A DNA stretch of 64,000 bases. Source: QANA01 sp963665505 (GTDB taxonomy: Bacteria > Bacillota > Clostridia > Christensenellales > Christensenellaceae). The notes under the pieces are model-generated. The model saw only the letters and a list, made by a program, of their open reading frames with translations. It did not search any database and was not told the DNA's origin. Of the stretch, positions 61,121 to 64,000 are shown piece after piece. The stretch is taken from contig OY762275.1 of assembly GCA_963665505.1 (NCBI GenBank), positions 992,001 to 1,056,000 of the forward strand, written 5' to 3'. The first letter of the stretch is position 1. The number at the start of each line of letters is the position of its first letter. Position numbers and translations under genes: made by a program.

Positions 61121-62983
61121 ATGGAGAAACATGCCGCATATCCATTCGGCAAGGCTGAAGGAACCTATTCTGAAGCCCAAATGGCGCCTGAACCTCTTTC
61201 AGATGACAGAAAAGAGGTCACCGGGAGGAAAACTGTTTTGAGAGAAACTGCCTCCGTACATAGAAGGAATGTAAGAAGGAAAAGGTCCGGCATGTGGGGG
61301 AAAATCCATCGCCTTTTGACGGACAGGAACGCAAAGCAACAAAAAAAAGAGACGCCCGGCAAGCCTGAGTGGTTCAGACTCGTGCGTGGGGCAGTGATCG
61401 CCGCGATCGCGATCATCGTTTGCGTTTCGCCTTTTGCCATCGTGGTACAGGGTGCTTCGTCCACGGTGGTTTCCGCTTCCGAAAAAGATGCGCTGGAAGC
61501 CAGCGCGTCTACGTTGCTGCTGTCCTCCGAGCAGTCCTCCGTATGGACCAAACTGAATGTGGCGCTTTCGGACCTGACGCAGCGGGAGACCGCGGCGGCT
61601 CCGGCCGTTTATTATGAAGAGGGCATGACGGACGAGGAAATTTCCCTGATCCAGCAGCGCCTGATGGAGCTGGGGTATATGGAAGAAGATGAACCGACCG
61701 CCGTCTACGGCGCGGTTATGACGCAGAGCGTCCGAAAATTCGAACGCAAACACAATTTCGAGATGGACGGTATCCTGACACAAGGCGAATATGATCTGCT
61801 GATGTCCGACCAGGCGCAGGTATTCAGCGTTTCGATCGGTGCGGAAGGCACGGATGTGGAAGAATTGCAGACGCGCCTTTTGGAACTCGGCTATTTGGAT
61901 AATGTAACGGGAGAGTACGGCATTTATACCGAACAAGCTGTTAAAAACTTCCAGGATGCAAACGGGCTTTCCGTCGACGGTAAGATCGGCGTGGTGACCC
62001 GTGAATTATTATATTCGGATGATGCACGGGCCAACGCCGCTTCGTATGGCGACGAAGGCGAAGAGATCAAGACCTACCAGACGTGTCTTGCCGAACTGGG
62101 ATATTACACAGGGGATGCCGACGGGTATTTCGGCAACGATATGGTCACGGCCGTCAAACGCTTCCAGGATAAGAACGGCCTTATCGCCGACGGCGCCATC
62201 GGCCCCGTCACGGCGGAGATGCTGTTCTCCGACAGCGCACAGCCGTATGCCTATACGCTGGGAGACAGCGGCGAGGGCGTGACGGAGATACAGCAAAGGC
62301 TCGTAAGCCTGGGCTATATGAGCAACGCGACCGGCTACTTCGGCGAACATACCGAAACGGCCGTCAAGCGTTTCCAGCAGCAGAATGGCCTCAGCGCGGA
62401 CGGCAAAGTGGGCGCCAAGACGAGCAGTGTGCTGTTCTCGGACAGCGCAAAGAAATATACGGCACCGACGACTTCGAGTTCTACCGGCAGCGGTTCCACC
62501 GGCGGCAGTTCCACCGGCAGCGGTTCCACCGGCGGCAGTTCCACCGGCGGCAGTTCCACCGGCGGCGGTGATACGTCGTCTGCGCCGAGCGGTACGGAGG
62601 CCACCTCGGGCGCCGATTCTTCCAAAGTGGAGGCATTCATCGCGGTCGCGCAATCCAAGCTGGGCTGCGATTATGTGCTGGGCGCTAAAGGCCCCGATCG
62701 CTTCGACTGTTCCGGCTTCGTATACTGGTGCCTGAACCAAGTGGGGGTCAATCAATCGTATATGACGTCCTACGGCTGGAAAGCGACCACCAAATACCCG
62801 ATCATCACCAGCATCAACGAGCTGCAGCGGGGCGATATCATCTGCTTCGAAGGACATGTCGGGATTTGCCTCGGGAACGGACAGATGATCGACGCTTCTT
62901 CCACGCAGGATCAGATCCGCATCACCAGCCTCAGCGGTTCGTACTGGCAGAGGAACTTTATCAAAGGGTGCCGGGTGTTCTAA
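61121..62983 (+). CDS. NlpC/P60 peptidoglycan hydrolase with four PG-binding domains
   Basis: ATG 61121 (GGAAGGAG upstream) gives 620 residues: a basic cytoplasmic N-terminus of about 95 residues, one membrane helix (GAVIAAIAIIVCVSPFAIVV), four PG_binding_1 repeats (each with the form xxLGY...AVKxFQxxNGL.DG), a Gly/Ser/Thr linker of STGGSS units at about 455-490, and an NlpC/P60 domain. That domain has catalytic Cys in RFDCSGFVYW and His in GHVGICLG. It likely cleaves wall peptides at the membrane. The long charged N-terminus is unusual for this family. Confidence 0.92.
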   Translation: MEKHAAYPFGKAEGTYSEAQMAPEPLSDDRKEVTGRKTVLRETASVHRRNVRRKRSGMWGKIHRLLTDRNAKQQKKETPGKPEWFRLVRGAVIAAIAIIVCVSPFAIVVQGASSTVVSASEKDALEASASTLLLSSEQSSVWTKLNVALSDLTQRETAAAPAVYYEEGMTDEEISLIQQRLMELGYMEEDEPTAVYGAVMTQSVRKFERKHNFEMDGILTQGEYDLLMSDQAQVFSVSIGAEGTDVEELQTRLLELGYLDNVTGEYGIYTEQAVKNFQDANGLSVDGKIGVVTRELLYSDDARANAASYGDEGEEIKTYQTCLAELGYYTGDADGYFGNDMVTAVKRFQDKNGLIADGAIGPVTAEMLFSDSAQPYAYTLGDSGEGVTEIQQRLVSLGYMSNATGYFGEHTETAVKRFQQQNGLSADGKVGAKTSSVLFSDSAKKYTAPTTSSSTGSGSTGGSSTGSGSTGGSSTGGSSTGGGDTSSAPSGTEATSGADSSKVEAFIAVAQSKLGCDYVLGAKGPDRFDCSGFVYWCLNQVGVNQSYMTSYGWKATTKYPIITSINELQRGDIICFEGHVGICLGNGQMIDASSTQDQIRITSLSGSYWQRNFIKGCRVF

Positions 62984-63023
62984 CGTATACGCCGGGCACT
63001 TAGTAAAAGAATATAGGAATAAA

Positions 63024-63053
63024 AAGGATACATGGAACATGTATCCTTTTTTT
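63024..63053 (+). terminator. Terminator of the NlpC/P60 gene
   Basis: AAAAGGATACATG-gaa-CATGTATCCTTTTTTT. Confidence 0.88.
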
Positions 63054-63170
63054 ATTTCGCGCCGGGTCGGATTTGATTTTATCGGCCGGAATAGGTATAA
63101 TTTTCAATAGCTGTACCGGGTATCTTCCGGGGAAAGCCGATGTAAAAAAATACAAAGAGGCGGGGAAATT

Positions 63171-64000
63171 ATGTTTTGTAAAAACTGCGGCGGAGAGCTG
63201 GCGGACGGCCAGACGTTTTGCCCTTATTGCGGTGCAAGCATTTCGGATACTCAAAATGCCCGGCCGGCCGCCGGCTCGCCGGCCGGCCGGGCAAACACGG
63301 GGCAGGGCATGAAGATCACGCTGTTTTCCCTGCTGGGTGTGGCGATCCTTTTTATGGGGTTTGCCTTATACCAGTGGGTGCTGGCTGAAAATGGGAAATC
63401 CAGCCTGTTTAGCAAATCGTACGCCGTACCCACGGTCGATATGAACGATTGGGAGACACAAACACCGGCTTTGCCTTCCGAGAGCGCGCCCGTGCAGACG
63501 CCTTCGGTTTCCTCGCCCGATCCCGAAGTGCCTTCCGAGACGCCTTCCGCATCGCTCTACGTGCCTCCGTCCACTTCCGAAGCGACGCCCGGTGCCGATA
63601 CCGTATTTGCAAACGACGGGTTCGAAATGGATGTGGAGGCCTATCTGGCGGAAACCTGGTGGGGCTCGGACGGCACATCGCTGGATAACCCGGACGCGGC
63701 GGCGGTCGCTTCCGGTTACCCCAAGACCTATCTGCCCGGCCTCGGCGAGATACAGTATATTTTTTATGCGGAAGACCAGACCGTACAGATGCTCACGGAG
63801 GATGCGGACGGGGTCCTGACCGACATGGGAATGGTCTTTTACGATGTCGACCCGTATGGATTTTACCTGTACGCGTTTTACCGGACGGTCGAAATAGACG
63901 GCGTTTCGCACGAATTGTACAGCAAGTTCTTTGTATGCGACGACATCCTCTACGAAGTGGAAATGATGGACGGCAGCGAAGTCTCCAATTATATCCCGTA
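63171..64000 (+). CDS. Zinc-ribbon membrane protein, 3' end outside window
   Basis: ATG 63171 opens a frame that is still open at the window edge (276 codons). It begins with a zinc ribbon (CKNCGGELADGQTFCPYCG), then one membrane helix (ITLFSLLGVAILFMGFALY), a Pro/Ser/Thr-rich linker (about 95-145) and an extracellular beta-rich part of unknown family (AYLAETWWGSDGTSL, VFYDVDPYGFYLYAFYR). The layout parallels the zinc-ribbon protein at 9481-10845, but the outer domain differs. Confidence 0.75.
   Translation, partial: MFCKNCGGELADGQTFCPYCGASISDTQNARPAAGSPAGRANTGQGMKITLFSLLGVAILFMGFALYQWVLAENGKSSLFSKSYAVPTVDMNDWETQTPALPSESAPVQTPSVSSPDPEVPSETPSASLYVPPSTSEATPGADTVFANDGFEMDVEAYLAETWWGSDGTSLDNPDAAAVASGYPKTYLPGLGEIQYIFYAEDQTVQMLTEDADGVLTDMGMVFYDVDPYGFYLYAFYRTVEIDGVSHELYSKFFVCDDILYEVEMMDGSEVSNYIP

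Noticed and set aside
62475..62575. Gly/Ser/Thr repeats as a mobile or regulatory repeat
   Set aside because: They encode an ordinary flexible linker between wall-binding and catalytic domains.

Overview
The window looks like chromosomal DNA of a GC-rich, endospore-forming clostridial Firmicute. The evidence is a complete spoIIIA operon, an IspH-S1 fusion gene of the clostridial type, a CIRCE-controlled groESL operon, a Pst/Pho cluster, frequent TTG starts after strong AGGAGG sites, and compact operons with ATGA overlaps. A Christensenellales-like or related anaerobic lineage is plausible, but this is inference. No rRNA, CRISPR array, prophage or transposase was seen. One tRNA (elongator Met, CAT) is present.

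Region by region. 1-8.9 kb is a loose accessory stretch: a methyltransferase, an AT-rich island with a DUF3800 plus winged-helix protein that cuts into the 3' end of a membrane protein gene, tRNA-Met, two decayed genes, a GNAT enzyme, a tocopherol-cyclase-like/FAD-Rieske pair, a duplicated EamA transporter and a permuted NlpC/P60-like protein. 8.9-12.4 kb holds a GNAT, a lipoprotein plus zinc-ribbon/transglutaminase-like pair, and a small membrane protein. 12.5-15 kb has lgt and pncB. 15.1-19.8 kb is spoIIIAA-AH behind a sigma-E-like promoter, with an unusually short SpoIIIAF. 19.9-30 kb is an envelope, isoprenoid and translation block: asp23, amaP, a DUF2273 gene, nusB, a TsaD-like paralogue, folD, ispA, cmk, plsC, ispH-S1 and the two-subunit class I fumarase. 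30-33.7 kb encodes a heterodimeric ABC exporter.

34.4-48.3 kb holds a sugar ABC importer (ATPase, permease, binding protein). It is followed by the phosphate regulon pstS-pstC-pstA-pstB-phoU-phoB-phoR on the minus strand and a short-chain dehydrogenase. A second, nearly identical inverted copy of the sugar-binding protein gene closes the region. The two 1.15-kb copies face each other across about 8.55 kb, so the segment could invert by homologous recombination. PstS here is circularly permuted relative to the usual PstS order. 48.6-64 kb is housekeeping: a guaB variant, a UPF0316 gene, ruvCAB-queA-tgt-yajC, a cobalamin adenosyltransferase, recX, birA, groESL, two peptidoglycan-binding proteins (one an NlpC/P60 hydrolase) and a zinc-ribbon membrane protein that runs off the end.

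The strongest items for follow-up are: (1) a promoter, Shine-Dalgarno and ATG hidden inside the ispH-S1 fusion ORF, positioned to make a stand-alone S1 protein; (2) nine 48-bp tandem repeats just downstream of that start; (3) the inverted duplication around the Pho cluster; (4) the circularly permuted PstS; and (5) a multibranch RNA fold between asp23 and amaP.
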